A stretch of 64,000 nt of DNA from Liolophura sinensis (GCF_032854445.1 NC_088298.1:21601295-21665294); one strand, 5' to 3'. Positions 23,501 through 30,065 are shown, counted from the stretch's first letter. The notes: generated by a model not told the origin, from the sequence alone. Numbers and translations are program-made.

Positions 23501-24516
23501 CTGCTTAATGTTAGATTTGTCGTATTAAAACTTGAGGCCTAAATGGAACATCTGTTGACATGCACAAAGAAATGAAAACAATCAAAAGTGTATGTCTTTC
23601 AGGTGCTCACAGTAGACAAGCCAAACTACGAGACATGGGTGTGCAGAAAATCTTACATCAGTTACAGACGCAGACTCATCAAGACCTTATACTGAACGAA
23701 AAGTAAGTGATGATACTGGCAATGAAAAATTGAAGTAAGGCTCATTAGGTGGACACCTGAAAACTGAATAAAAATGTATTTTTCTGTTTGCTGTAGACTT
23801 TTTTATAGGCATTCAAATGATTGAATTCTATAGTGGGGTTTAGGAACCGTATACAGTGTACATGATATAACTGGATTTATAGGAATATCAAAGAGAAAGA
23901 AAAGGTGACCCAGGGCCTTAAAATACAAACATTTGACAGCGTTTGATTCAGTTTTTTTTTTAAACATTCTTTCCTTTAAATCTAATTAAAGGGATGTTGG
24001 GGATGGTGAAAGTTCTCTGATAAAGGTGTGGTCAGCTAAAGTTTATATTGTGAACGACTTTCTCTCGTCTGAATGAAAAGGCATCTAATATTAATTATTG
24101 TGTACAACGCGCTAATTTGAAGAGACAAGAATGTTACAAATGAAACACTGTATCTGCTCAACGGGATGTATGTTTAACAATTTTTAACGTCTTGAGGTTC
24201 ACCAAAGTGTTGTTAACAAGGAGTGTGCTGAAAGTCACATAGTTACACAGTATAGATGTGTAGTAACCACGCTAACAGTCGGGTGGGTAAAAATCATAAC
24301 ATAGGCTGAAGAATACACAACTTTTGAATGATAAGCACTGGTGTAACGTTGGGAATATTCTGTTAGCACAAAGAAACAGTCCATTACATAAACTGTACAC
24401 CTCCGGCTCATTGTAGGCATTGCAAGGTGATGAATATGAACTTTAATAACATGAGAAAAACTGTAATGTTGAATTGTTTCAGAGTGAAAGCTGCTCTTGA
24501 GCAGTTTGGAGGATGA
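3247..24516 (+). CDS. ARMC8: ARMC8 orthologue, armadillo-repeat subunit of the CTLH/GID E3 ubiquitin ligase (20 coding exons, complete)
   Basis: Joined exons: 3247-3267, 4868-4941, 6826-6897, 7820-7962, 8934-9031, 9643-9735, 10666-10746, 11699-11774, 12033-12184, 12536-12742, 13300-13386, 15494-15658, 16561-16647, 17640-17732, 18949-19098, 19949-20044, 21882-21977, 23252-23324, 23603-23702, 24483-24516. They total 1998 nt, or 665 residues plus TGA, with every junction in phase and every intron GT-AG. Landmarks matching human ARMC8 as I remember it include [88 protein letters not shown] and NLIWND. The family is an armadillo solenoid, related to yeast Gid5/Vid28, that anchors the substrate receptor in the CTLH/GID ligase. 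No truncation or frameshift was seen. The downstream neighbour is a convergent Elk channel gene. Assignment is very secure; only the first exon is tentative. Confidence 0.95.
3600..4200. repeat. Large inverted repeat (~280-bp arms) in ARMC8 intron 1
   Basis: Left arm about 3600-3885 and right arm about 3925-4200 are reverse complements with scattered mismatches. Shared blocks include TACTCAACGAAGGTCCAGGC, GACACCAACACAAAGACTTG and GGCTGTAATAAATCTGTTCT. The spacer is about 40 bp. No coding capacity was recognised; the open frames on both strands are the same arm read twice. Confidence 0.85.
4868..4941 (+). CDS. ARMC8: ARMC8 coding exon 2
   Basis: Acceptor TTCACAG, donor GTAAGT, ends in phase 2. 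Encodes residues 8-31 ([16 protein letters not shown]...), equivalent to human SSRHYVDRLFDPD. This is the most divergent exon of the gene. Confidence 0.85.
5040..5273 (+). mobile_element. Family A tRNA-derived SINE, degenerate, ARMC8 intron 2
   Basis: Shows a B-box-like GTTAGTTCAAGTCC, the GGTTTCCTCCCAC core, GAAATATTCTTGAGTA and an AAATAAAT tail. A second 3' fragment follows at about 5274-5423. Confidence 0.8.
5640..6695. repeat. 29-bp minisatellite in ARMC8 intron 2
   Basis: About 36 head-to-tail copies with core AAAGCAGTTCTCAGTATGCC followed by ACAGTGACA. Variants (GTGCC, AAGCC, CATAG, CAGAG) are interspersed. Stops in the frames exclude a coding role. Confidence 0.95.
6826..6897 (+). CDS. 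ARMC8: ARMC8 coding exon 3
   Basis: Acceptor ACACAG, donor GTAGGT, phase 2 to phase 2. Encodes residues 32-55, including VIGNNKQK, which is identical to human, and GVIPR, the start of the first armadillo repeat. Confidence 0.95.
7350..7590 (+). repeat. Dispersed repeat D, copy 1 (ARMC8 intron 3)
   Basis: Shares ordered blocks with 59520-59770: CAATGTTGG with GGAGGGT, GGGAAATGTGGA, and a final TCGGCT...AATAAA-rich end. Identity is modest. Confidence 0.45.
7660..7800 (+). mobile_element. Family A SINE 3' part, ARMC8 intron 3
   Basis: GTGGGTTTCCCCTGGGCTCT, CATAATGCTGGCCGCCATCA and CCAAATAAATAAG are seen. It is 5'-truncated and ends about 20 bp before the exon 4 acceptor. Confidence 0.85.
7820..7962 (+). 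CDS. ARMC8: ARMC8 coding exon 4
   Basis: Acceptor TTGCAG. Encodes residues 56-103 (LLQWMIDD...[16 protein letters not shown]...), matching human [16 protein letters not shown]. The donor GTTGGT is weak, ends in phase 1, and is followed within about 35 bases by a long G tract. Retaining the intron would read on only to about 8052. Confidence 0.92.
7997..8017 (+). other. G tract downstream of ARMC8 exon 4 donor
   Basis: Runs of 11 or more G then 6 G, preceded by GGGGAG, on the transcribed-sense strand about 35-55 bases after a weak GTTGGT donor. It could form a G-quadruplex or act as a G-run splicing enhancer; this is inference. Confidence 0.6.
8355..8735. repeat. 28-bp minisatellite in ARMC8 intron 4
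   Basis: About 14 copies of AGGTACCAAACAATCCTGG plus TTTTTCACC, some lacking the AGGTA segment so that 20-bp units alternate with 28-bp ones. The 96-codon frame through it is a by-product. Confidence 0.93.
8934..9031 (+). CDS. ARMC8: ARMC8 coding exon 5
   Basis: Acceptor TTTCAG, donor GTAATC. Encodes residues 104-136, including [16 protein letters not shown], which matches human [16 protein letters not shown]. Confidence 0.95.
9060..9215 (+). mobile_element. Family A SINE 3' part, ARMC8 intron 5
   Basis: GCAACCTGTGGATGGTCGTG, GTAATGCTGGGTGC, GTCGTATAAGTGA and an A/T-rich tail identify it. 5'-truncated. Confidence 0.8.
9643..9735 (+). CDS. ARMC8: ARMC8 coding exon 6
   Basis: Acceptor ACCCAG, donor GTGAGA, phase 0 at both ends. 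Encodes residues 137-167, with DATVIPHLI and TTIFADCCK aligning to human DATVIPHLM and CQIFSHCCK. Confidence 0.95.
9810..10053 (+). mobile_element. Family A SINE, near full length, ARMC8 intron 6
   Basis: Reads from the tRNA-like head (GGTTAGCACGCCAGC) through GTGGCTGTAAGTTCAG, TACGTGGGAAGATCTG and CATAATGCTGGCCGCC to AAAATGCCAATCAAA. It lies about 75 bp after the exon 6 donor. Confidence 0.85.
10340..10600 (+). repeat. ~20-bp minisatellite inside a family A SINE relic, ARMC8 intron 6
   Basis: About nine copies of GGTTTCCTCCATGCACACT-like units (10356-10520). They are followed by CATAAAACTAACGGCCATCG and CATAAGTGAAA, which is the normal SINE 3' end. The array appears to be an expansion of the SINE's own GGTTTCCTCC segment. 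Confidence 0.75.
10666..10746 (+). CDS. ARMC8: ARMC8 coding exon 7
   Basis: Acceptor TTACAG, donor GTAAGC, phase 0. Encodes residues 168-194 ([20 protein letters not shown]...), equivalent to human [20 protein letters not shown]. Confidence 0.93.
11403..11659 (-). mobile_element. Family A SINE, full length, ARMC8 intron 7
   Basis: The reverse complement starts at GGGCCTCCGAGGCTCAC and runs through B-box, TACGTGGGAAGG-like, GGTTTCC and CTTGAGTAAGGCGTAAAAC segments to the AAATAAATAAA tail. Its 5' end lies about 40 bp before exon 8. Confidence 0.9.
11699..11774 (+). CDS. ARMC8: ARMC8 coding exon 8
   Basis: Acceptor TCACAG, donor GTATTT, ends in phase 1. Encodes residues 195-219 ([22 protein letters not shown]...), equivalent to human [22 protein letters not shown]. 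A reverse-strand SINE ends only about 40 bp before the acceptor. Confidence 0.92.
12033..12184 (+). CDS. ARMC8: ARMC8 coding exon 9
   Basis: Acceptor TTCCAG, donor GTACGG. Encodes residues 220-270, with [26 protein letters not shown] and IVLK aligning to human PQIFVKMLQRDK, SAKCLTYMCRAGAI and IVLK. Confidence 0.95.
12536..12742 (+). CDS. ARMC8: ARMC8 coding exon 10
   Basis: Acceptor ATGCAG, donor GTAAGT, phase 0. The longest exon, encoding residues 271-339, with [29 protein letters not shown] and [12 protein letters not shown]. One of the best-conserved blocks of the gene. Confidence 0.97.
13040..13156 (-). mobile_element. Family A SINE with internal deletion, ARMC8 intron 10
   Basis: TTTGATTGGTGTTTTACGCC is joined directly to GGGGGAAACCCACAACC, so about 85 bp between the tail and the core are missing. 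Confidence 0.8.
13300..13386 (+). CDS. ARMC8: ARMC8 coding exon 11
   Basis: Acceptor CACACAG, donor GTGAGA, phase 0. Encodes residues 340-368, with [20 protein letters not shown] matching human [20 protein letters not shown]. Confidence 0.97.
13930..14145 (+). repeat. Palindromic element E (MITE-like), copy 1, ARMC8 intron 11
   Basis: Ends form an inverted repeat: ACCGTAAATGACCTAAAATT near the left and AAATTTATGGTCACTTA at the right. The body matches an inverted copy at 52685-52875 (AATAAATGTCA, ATCATCCCATGTTC, CAAACCTCAAAACACCT). Confidence 0.7.
14265..14415 (+). mobile_element. Degenerate family A SINE, ARMC8 intron 11
   Basis: Weak traces (CATGTGGAAAAGTTTATCAG, AACCATCATATGAGTGAAA, ATCAAATCAAT) in the correct order. 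Old copy, low confidence. Confidence 0.35.
15494..15658 (+). CDS. ARMC8: ARMC8 coding exon 12
   Basis: Acceptor TTTCAG, donor GTCAGG, phase 0. Encodes residues 369-423, with [16 protein letters not shown] and VWKPLMK, almost identical to human. Confidence 0.97.
15925..16090 (+). mobile_element. Degenerate family A SINE, ARMC8 intron 12
   Basis: Ordered traces: GTACCTGGCAAAGCAGCAA, TTCTCCTGGACTCTGCCAAG, TTTCCTTCACTCATAA, TGAACTTTCTTAAATG and GGGCTGAAACACCAATGAGA. Confidence 0.4.
16095..16552. repeat. Pyrimidine-rich repeat, ARMC8 intron 12
   Basis: Irregular array of TTCTCTGTTCTGTTCCTTTA-like units about 20-30 bp long, running up to 9 bp before the exon 13 acceptor. It extends the polypyrimidine tract to more than 400 bp. 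Confidence 0.9.
16561..16647 (+). CDS. ARMC8: ARMC8 coding exon 13
   Basis: Acceptor TGTAG, donor GTAAGC, phase 0. Encodes residues 424-452, with [20 protein letters not shown]. It sits directly after about 450 bp of pyrimidine-rich simple repeat. Confidence 0.96.
16740..16880 (+). repeat. 19-bp repeat in a family A SINE relic, ARMC8 intron 13
   Basis: About four copies of GTGGTTTCCTCCTTACAGT (16785-16860), preceded by GTGTGGGAAAGTTAGTCAGG, the SINE core. Each unit ends in CTCCTTACAG, a good 3' splice-site look-alike. Confidence 0.7.
16895..17121 (+). repeat. Palindromic element C (MITE-like), copy 1, ARMC8 intron 13
   Basis: Begins at GTATACTGTAAATCATTGACC and ends at AAAAAGGTTGAAGAATTAGGG. 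Body blocks TTTGTGTCACTAAAGATAC, AAGCTTCCTAAAACTGTG and ATTTCTCTACA recur in copies near 22.0, 44.8 and 55.4 kb. Confidence 0.7.
17555..17582. repeat. (TTGA)n microsatellite
   Basis: About seven TTGA units, 55 bp before the exon 14 acceptor. Confidence 0.9.
17640..17732 (+). CDS. ARMC8: ARMC8 coding exon 14
   Basis: Acceptor TTTCAG, donor GTAAGA, phase 0. Encodes residues 453-483, with [14 protein letters not shown] and [10 protein letters not shown], matching human PILESGAVELL and LRVNGIWALM. Confidence 0.96.
18085..18160 (+). mobile_element. Family B SINE fragment
   Basis: TTCAGTGAGGCAGCAGCAT and CTGTAACAAGGGGACACC correspond to blocks of the full element at 18424-18757. Confidence 0.5.
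18195..18413. repeat. Palindromic element F (~45-bp terminal inverted repeats), ARMC8 intron 14
   Basis: The left end (GATTCTGCAAAGCCATTTCT, then GACTTTAGTCATAATTTAAAA) is the imperfect reverse complement of the right end (AATTTTGACATAAGTCAGAA, then AGGGCTTTGTGGAATCGG). Total about 219 bp, no coding capacity: a foldback or MITE. Confidence 0.75.
18424..18757 (+). mobile_element. Family B tRNA-derived SINE with 12-bp target-site duplication
   Basis: Flanked by direct repeats CCAGGTGTAGAG at 18412-18423 and 18758-18769. The head is tRNA-like, with a B-box-like GGGTCAATCCTGG. The body carries CCTCGCTTGGTGTTCAGC, CTCAGTGAAGCAGCACTAGA and CTACAACAAGGAGGCAC, and the end reads GTACGACGTTAAACCCCAAG. 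Inserted next to palindromic element F. Confidence 0.85.
18949..19098 (+). CDS. ARMC8: ARMC8 coding exon 15
   Basis: Acceptor TTCCAG, donor GTGAGT, phase 0. Encodes residues 484-533, with [16 protein letters not shown] and [14 protein letters not shown]. Confidence 0.97.
19140..19336 (+). mobile_element. Family A SINE, 5'-truncated, ARMC8 intron 15
   Basis: GCCGCTGTGAGTTACAGTCC (B-box region), GAAGGTCTGCCAGC, GTGAAATATTCTCGAGTAC and AAGGATAAATAAAT identify it. It begins about 40 bp after the exon 15 donor. Confidence 0.75.
19640..19835 (-). mobile_element. Family A SINE, ARMC8 intron 15
   Basis: TTGATTGGTATTTTTACGCC, CAAGAATATTTCACTTATAT, GGGAGGAAACCAAGCAGAGC and CCAGAGAGGAAA in reverse orientation. 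A short duplicated core segment (GATGGTCGTGGGTTGC) reads in the opposite sense. Confidence 0.75.
19949..20044 (+). CDS. ARMC8: ARMC8 coding exon 16
   Basis: Acceptor TTTCAG, donor GTGAAC, phase 0. Encodes residues 534-565, with [19 protein letters not shown] and [12 protein letters not shown]. Confidence 0.96.
20945..21122 (-). mobile_element. Family A SINE with internal deletion, ARMC8 intron 16
   Basis: Tail (GATTGGTGTTTTAAGCCGTA), shortened core and intact tRNA-like head (GGTGAGAGGCTCCTGGACCA, CCAACTGAGCCACAAAAGCC). The middle ~80 bp is missing. Confidence 0.85.
21464..21728 (+). mobile_element. Family A tRNA-derived SINE, full-length reference copy with 9-bp target-site duplication
   Basis: Direct repeats AACCCATCA at 21455-21463 and 21729-21737 set the ends, giving a 265-bp element. 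A-box TGGCTCAGTTGG at 21474-21485 and B-box GAGTTCAAGTCC at 21542-21553 mark a Pol III promoter from a tRNA. The body has TACGTGGGAAGGTCTTCTAG and CATAATGCTGGCCGCCGTCG; the end is GATCAAATAAATAATC. The best-preserved member of the family here. Confidence 0.93.
21775..21869 (+). mobile_element. Family A SINE 3' fragment adjoining ARMC8 exon 17
   Basis: CACTGTGATGCTGCCCGCTG, GTGAAATGTTCTTGAGTACG and GTAAAACATTGATCAAATAA followed by (CTAA)n. It ends 12 bp before the exon 17 acceptor. Confidence 0.9.
21882..21977 (+). CDS. ARMC8: ARMC8 coding exon 17
   Basis: Acceptor GACAG, donor GTGGGT, phase 0. Encodes residues 566-597, with [11 protein letters not shown] and [14 protein letters not shown]. 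The intron just upstream consists of SINE tail sequence, which appears to supply the branch-point region. Confidence 0.96.
22025..22440 (+). repeat. Palindromic element C, copy 2, with extra internal sequence, ARMC8 intron 17
   Basis: Starts TACCCTAATTTTTAAACC and ends AAAAGGTTGAAAAGGTTAAA. Shared blocks: GAAACATTCTGAGAGAACTA, ATTTGCACAGTTTTATGAAG and GTCATTTTCATAATAATTTT. About 180 bp between 22215 and 22400 is not found in the other copies. Confidence 0.6.
23035..23200 (+). mobile_element. Family A SINE 3' part, ARMC8 intron 17
   Basis: CCCCTCTGGCTCTGCCCGGC, GATATTCTTCAGTTCGCCGC and CAAATAAATAAATAAA. Ends about 50 bp before exon 18. Confidence 0.75.
23252..23324 (+). CDS. ARMC8: ARMC8 coding exon 18
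   Basis: Acceptor TTTCAG, donor GTATTT, ends in phase 1. Encodes residues 598-621, with [20 protein letters not shown], matching human KLQLAAMFCISNLIWNEEE. Confidence 0.96.
23603..23702 (+). CDS. ARMC8: ARMC8 coding exon 19
   Basis: Acceptor TTTCAG, donor GTAAGT, ends in phase 2. Encodes residues 622-654, with [17 protein letters not shown], matching human RQDKLRDMGIVDILHKL. Confidence 0.95.
24483..24516 (+). CDS. ARMC8: ARMC8 coding exon 20 (stop)
   Basis: Acceptor TTTCAG. Completes a Lys codon, then encodes [10 protein letters not shown] and TGA at 24514-24516. It aligns with the human C-terminus KAKMALQQYLA. The exon is too short for ORF calling and was found by phase and homology. Confidence 0.9.
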
Positions 24517-24920
24517 AATAAGCTCTGCCACGGACTTATAGGGCCAATCTGTACCATCCTGTGAGGTGTTGAGCACTACACTGATAGCAAGACTAGCAGG
24601 GTTATCTCCCCTGATCCTAATGTGCTCCAAAGCTGTCTCCCTTTATTGTGCATGCCTGGAATGAGGGTATTGCTAAAATAGATGTGCGGATTTTAATAGA
24701 AGGACAGGCGAACAGTGAAAACCAGTTAATGGAATGAATGCAAAGTGACAGAAGAAAGTATCTGCTACCAAACTTTGGGTGAACTGCACATGTATCGACA
24801 GAGGTACGGGTAACTGTAAGAAGAGAGAGAGAGGAAATATGATGTCAAGCCACAGTCATGATCTGTTAGTTATATTGTTTTTGAAAACAGTATGAATAAA
24901 TTCATGTATGCACACTTTAT
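24517..24920 (+). terminator. ARMC8 3' UTR with candidate poly(A) signal
   Basis: The first canonical AATAAA after the stop codon is at 24895-24900, about 380 nt downstream, so cleavage near 24915-24920 is expected. The interval has no other recognisable feature. This is inferred from sequence only. Confidence 0.5.
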
Positions 24921-24999
24921 TTAATAATATGCAGTTTTGTCGCAGTTCATATGTTCCTAAGTGAACAATACATTTTAATCTTCAAAATGTTTTGAATTA

Positions 25000-25090
25000 T
25001 TTCCTCCCATTCTAATTGTGGCAGCCATAGAGTAAGTGAAATATTCTGAAGTACGGCGTAAAACAAACAAACAAGATAAATAAATAAATC
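25000..25090 (+). mobile_element. Family A SINE 3' fragment, spacer
   Basis: TTTCCTCCCATTCTAATTGT, GTGAAATATTCTGAAGTACG and an AAATAAATAAA tail. Confidence 0.75.
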
Positions 25091-25309
25091 TTTTGAATTA
25101 TGTTTGCAGATTGAAGTTTGTGGCTCACATTTTTGAGGATCTAGAGTACTTAATCTATGACATTTTTTTTCTACATTTAGTCATGGTTGGTATGCACTAA
25201 TGCTGGTATTGCTCAGCCAGAAGTTCAAATCCCATTATTGTCACTTTTCCTGGTCAGTTTAGATTTACACATCTACATATACACATTTACACAATGTAAG
25301 CCAGCCTAG

Positions 25310-27065
25310 TAGTTTGCCAGTGGAGAGCTTGGTTTGCCAGTGGGGAGTCACAAGCCTGCCAGTGGCTTGCATGTAGTGAGAATGTGACTTGCCTGTGGTT
25401 AGTCACAAGCCTGCCAGTGGCTTGCCTGTAGTGAGAATGTGACTTGCCTGTAGTAGGCACAAGTCTGCCAGTGGTTTGCCTGTAGTGAGAATGTGACTTG
25501 CCTGTAGTAGGCACAAGTCTGCCAGTGGTTTGCCTGTAGTGAGAATGTGACTTGCCTGTAGTTAGTCACAAGTCTGCCAGTGGCTTGCCTGTAGTGAGAA
25601 TGTGACTTGCCTGTAGTTAATCACAAGTCTGCCAGTGGTTTGCCTGTAGTGAGAATGTGACTTGCCTGTAGTTAGTCACAAGTCTGCCAGTGGCTTGCCT
25701 GTTGTGAGAATGTGACTTGCCTGTAGTTAGTCACAAGTCTGCCAGTGGCTTGCCTGTGGTGAGAATGTGACTTGCCTGTAGTTAGTCACAAGTCTTCCAG
25801 TGGCTTGCCAGTGGTGAGAATGTGACTTGCCTGTAATTAGTCACAAGTCTGCCAGTGGCTTGCCTGTAGTGAGACTGTGACTTGCCTGTAGTTAGTCACA
25901 AGTCTGCCAGTGGTTTGCCTGTAGTGAGAATGTGACTTGCCTGTAGTTAGTCACAAGTCTTCCAGTGGCTTGCCTGTAGTGAGAATGTGACTTGCCTGTA
26001 GTTAATCACAAGTCTGCCAGTGGTTTGCCTGTAGTGAGAATGTGACTTGCCTGTAGTTAGTCACAAGTCTGCCAGTGGCTTGCCTGTTGTGAGAATGTGA
26101 CTTGCCTGTAGTTAGTCACAAGTCTGCCAGTGGCTTGCCTGTGGTGAGAATGTGACTTGCCTGTAGTTAGTCACAAGTCTTCCAGTGGCTTGCCAGTGGT
26201 GAGAATGTGACTTGCCTGTAATTAGTCACAAGTCTGCCAGTGGCTTGCCTCTAGTGAGAATGTCACTTACCTGTAGCTAGTCACAAGTCTGCCAGTAGTT
26301 TGCCTGTAAGTGAGAATGTCACTTACCTGTAGTGAGCTATAAGGTTGCCTGCAGAGAGTCACTAATCAAATGTAGTGAGTCACAAGTCTGCCAGTTGTTT
26401 GCCTGTAATGAGAATATCACTTAGGTGTAGTGAGCTATAAGCTTTGGTGCAGTGGGCCACTAGTCAACCAATGGTTTACCAGTAGTGAATCACAAGTCTA
26501 CCAGTGGTTTGCCTGTCCTGAGTCTGTGACTTGCCTGTAGTGAGCTACAAGTTTGCCTGCAGTGGGCCACTAGTCAACCAATGGTTTACCAGAAGGAGGT
26601 CAAAAGTCTACCAGTGGTTTGCCTGTCCTGAATCTGTGACTTGCCTGTAGTGAGCTACAAGTTTGCCTGCGGTGGACCACTAGTCAACCAATGGTTTACC
26701 AGAAGGGGGTCAAAAGTCTGCCAGTGATTTGCCTGTCCTGAGACTGTGACTTGCCTGTTGTGAGCTACAAGTTTGCCTGCGGTGGACCACTAGTCAACCA
26801 ATGGTTTACCAGAAGGGGGTCAAAAGTCTGCCAGTGATTTGCCTGTCCTGAGACTGTGACTTGCCTGTTGTGAGCTACAAGTTTGCCTGCGGTGGACCAC
26901 TAGTCAACCAATGGTTTACCAGAAGGGGGTCAAAAGTCTGCCATTGATTTGCCTGTCCTGAGACTGTGACTTGCCCGTTGTGAGCTACAAGTTTGCATGT
27001 GGCAAGTTGGGTTTGCCTGTGGTGGTTCAAATAGTCAACCAATGGTTTTGCCTGTAGTGAGTCAC
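25310..27065. repeat. 55-bp minisatellite with 110-bp and 385-bp higher-order periods
   Basis: Unit GTGACTTGCCTGTAGTTAGT + CACAAGTCTGCCAGTGGCTT + GCCTGTAGTGAGAAT (55 bp) repeats from about 25310. A seven-unit block (385 bp) is duplicated: GTTGTGAGAA occurs at 25701 and 26086, and AGTCTTCCAG at 25791 and 26176. From about 26400 the array becomes 110-bp dimers (GGTGGACCACTAG at 26671, 26781 and 26891). It lies in the spacer, with no coding frame. Confidence 0.93.
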
Positions 27066-27317
27066 TACTGTGCTAGTGGGTTGCTTGTATTGAGTCTGTA
27101 GTTTGCCTGCAATGAGTCCACAGAATGGCAAATTGACTGCTTATAGAACTGTACAATTGGCTGGAGAACCTTACCAACAAGTTTTAAAAACTGTGCAGTC
27201 TAGATTACAGTGATGTAAACAGAGTGAGTAGAAAAAAATGGAAATGATAGTTGGTCTCCCTACAACTTGTTTTTGCATAAGTAAATGGATTGTGGAAGAA
27301 AACCTGAAATTTCCTTT

Positions 27318-27347
27318 GAAACAAAAAAAAAAAAAAAAAAAAAAAAC
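27318..27347. repeat. Poly(A) tract
   Basis: About 26 uninterrupted A residues in the intergenic spacer. Confidence 0.9.
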
Positions 27348-27654
27348 GTGAAAACTGACATTATTGCTTAACTAGTTGAATGATAGAAAGCTGCTGAGAG
27401 TGAGACTGTTAGGTGTGCTAGTGAGGTACTAGTTGTGTGCAAGTGGCTTTGACAAATTTATCATGGTTGTTACTAAGTTCATACGTACCAGTACTTTAAT
27501 TTAGACAATATTATAGTGGACATGTATATAATTTACTGTACCTTATATTCCCAGTTCTCCATGTACAGTTATATTATCTATGTTACATGTAACATTTGAA
27601 ACAAATGTGAATAATATCAAAGTGAACTACATGTAATTCCATTGTCGTTTTTTA

Positions 27655-27842
27655 TCTTTCATTTATTTATTTGTTTATTTATTTGATCGGTGTTTCATGC
27701 TGTACTCAAGAATAATTCAGTTATGTGACGGCAGCCAACATTATGCTGGGAGGAAACCGGGCAGAACCCAGGACCATCCGCAGGTTGCTGACAGACCTTC
27801 CCACATGCGACCAGAGAGGAAGCCATCATGAGCTGGAATTGT
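27655..27842 (-). mobile_element. Family A SINE, 5'-truncated, spacer
   Basis: TTTATTTGATCGGTGTTTCA, CATTATGCTGGGAGGAAACC, ACCATCCGCAGGTTGCTGAC and CCAGAGAGGAAGCCATCATG, reverse orientation. Confidence 0.88.
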
Positions 27843-27934
27843 TTTATCTTTAAAGATTAGATTTGGATAACAAGGTTGGCCATCGTTTCTAACCATTTGC
27901 GCAGTTAAAAGTTTGTTGACATTCTTCCATCAGC

Positions 27935-28250
27935 ATGGTCAGCATTCTGTGTACATAGCTCTGTGGGAAAGTTTGTCAGTGACTTACCAAGGGAATGTGG
28001 TTTATCCCAGTCACTCTGATGTCCTCCATCCATAATACAAGCCACCATCATGTGTTAAGTTACCAATGCAGTGCTCAAGAATATTTCACTTATACGATGG
28101 CTACCAGCATTTTTGTGGAGGAATACGGGCAGGGTCCTGGGGGAAACTCGCTCCATCCTCAGGTTGTTGGCTAACCTCCCCACTTATATCATATAAGTGA
28201 AAATTTTATGAGTATGGCATTAAACAACAGTTGATTAATAAATAAGTAGA
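27935..28250. mobile_element. Two degenerate family A SINE relics in opposite orientations
   Basis: About 27935-28060 reads in the + direction (GTGGGAAAGTTTGTCAGTGA). About 28070-28190 reads in the - direction (CTCAAGAATATTTCACTTAT). A + strand tail (CATATAAGTGAAAATTTTAT to AATAAATAAG) closes the block. Confidence 0.55.
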
Positions 28251-28689
28251 TTCCACCTGTTGGGAAGAATGAAGATCTATACCTAGTTTAAATTCCAAAC
28301 CATGAACCGAAGATTTTTGGTGCGAAAAATTGATCAGTGCAGATTCAATAGAAGTTTTTGATATTATTTTATTGTAACCCAAATAATTAACTTTCACAAA
28401 ATATTTTGTCTGTGCACTTATTACCATTAAATATTTGTTTAAAAAGTTTGTTGAAATAAAATAGCAGATCACATTATAACACATTTCAAACTTTAGAAGT
28501 ATTTTACCGAAAGACAATCATTATAGTGACATTCTTGGTAAATACAGAAAATTTGATAAGCGATTCTAGTGTTTTTGCCAAAAATCTTAGATATAGCCTG
28601 TCTATAGGTAACAAATTCTTGACAATCTTGGCCAAGTGCCTAAGGTACTGTCTTTGATTTGTATCATTCTGAGAGGAAATTTTCTTGGT

Positions 28690-29312
28690 TTCTGATTTCC
28701 TGACCTTGGTGGCGGTTATAGGTCACCTGTGCTGTCTTGTTTCTTGGTTTCTGATTTCGTGACCTTGGTGGCGGTTAGAGGTCACCTGTGCTGTCTTGTT
28801 GTTTCTTGGTTTCTGATTTTGTGACCTTGGTGGCAGTTAGAGGTCACCTGTGCTGTCTTGTTGTTTCTTGGTTTCTGATTTCGTGACCTTGGTGGCAGTT
28901 AGAGGTCACCTGTGCTGTCTTGTTGTTTCTTGGTTTCTGATTTTGTGAACTTGGTGGCGGTTAGAGGTCACTTGTGCTGTCTTGTTGTTTCTTGGTTTCT
29001 GATTTCGTGACCTTGGTGGCAGTTAGAGGTCACCTGTGCTGTCTTGTTGTTTCTTGGTTTCTGATTTCGTGACTTTGGTGGCAGTTAGAGGTCACCTGTG
29101 CTGTCTTGTTGTTTCTTGGTTTCTGATTTCGTCACCTTGGTGGCAGTTAGAGGTCACCTGTGCTGTTTTGTGTTGTTTCTTGTTTTCTCATTCCATGGCC
29201 TTGGTGGCAGTTAGAGGTCACCTGTGCTGTCTTGTGTTGTTTCTTGGTTTCTCATTCCATGGCCTTGGTGGCAGTTAGAGGTCACCTGTGCTGTCTTGTC
29301 TTACATGCAGGT
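28690..29312. repeat. 62-bp minisatellite, spacer
   Basis: About ten units of TGTTGTTTCTTGGTTTCTGA + TTTCGTGACCTTGGTGGCAG + TTAGAGGTCACCTGTGCTGT + CT. The first interval is 59 bp and the next 62 bp (AGGTCAC at 28720, 28779, 28841). Open frames through it are side effects of its composition. Confidence 0.93.
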
Positions 29313-29949
29313 CACTGGAGACCAGTCGACTTTTCAGTAATATGGCATACCCTAATTCTTTTCATTTATGGGACATAGTAGTAGTGTTGAAAGTAGAATA
29401 TTACATTTGTGTACCAGCCTTTTGGAAAAGTAAAGATATGAGTATGTTTTTCATTACATGGTCTCTTAAAACCAAGTGAGAAAAAAGAAACTCAATATTC
29501 CTGCTAGAATTATATATATATATATATTGGGGCAAATGAGCAGACTCGGTGTCCCAAAATTTGGAAGAAATAAGGTAACACCATTATCATGCATGACATC
29601 GCTCCCTGAATAAATAGAAGTTGTAATCCTTATATTTGTTCTGTTACATGTGGAAAATTTTTTTCAGTACGGCTGTTGGGTGGGTGGTTTACTCCAATTT
29701 CCTCAAATCCTGAGGAATGTACAAATTACCAACATAACTGTGTAGGTGAAAACATTCTTCATTCCACTCTAAAATATAGTGGGCAAATTTTAATTGCTGG
29801 TTGGTTGGTTACATAAAATTAATTTTTGCCTTTCGGTTTTTGCTCCTGAGTTTCCATGCTCATCTAATGATGGCAATACATTGTAGCTTTTGCCCTCATC
29901 GGAATAGTCGTTTTTCCATTACCAAAAAATCGAGTACAGATCATAGCAT

Positions 29950-30065
29950 GCAATTATTTATTTATTTATTTCCTTGTTGTTTTGTGCCGTACTAAGGAAT
30001 ATTTCACCTATATGACCATGACCAGCATTATGGTGGGAGGAAACCAGGTAGAAGCCCACGACCAC
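29950..30065 (-). mobile_element. Family A SINE fragment, spacer
   Basis: TTATTTATTTATTTCCTTGT, AGGAATATTTCACCTATATG and GGTGGGAGGAAACCAGGTAG, reverse orientation. Confidence 0.75.

Noticed and set aside
25310-27065. CRISPR-like regularly spaced repeats
   Set aside because: Units are contiguous, spacers are not unique, and the DNA is from an animal genome. Same for the other arrays.
29036-29378. Hydrophobic repetitive frames of 72-80 codons
   Set aside because: By-product of the 62-bp minisatellite, whose unit is not a multiple of three.
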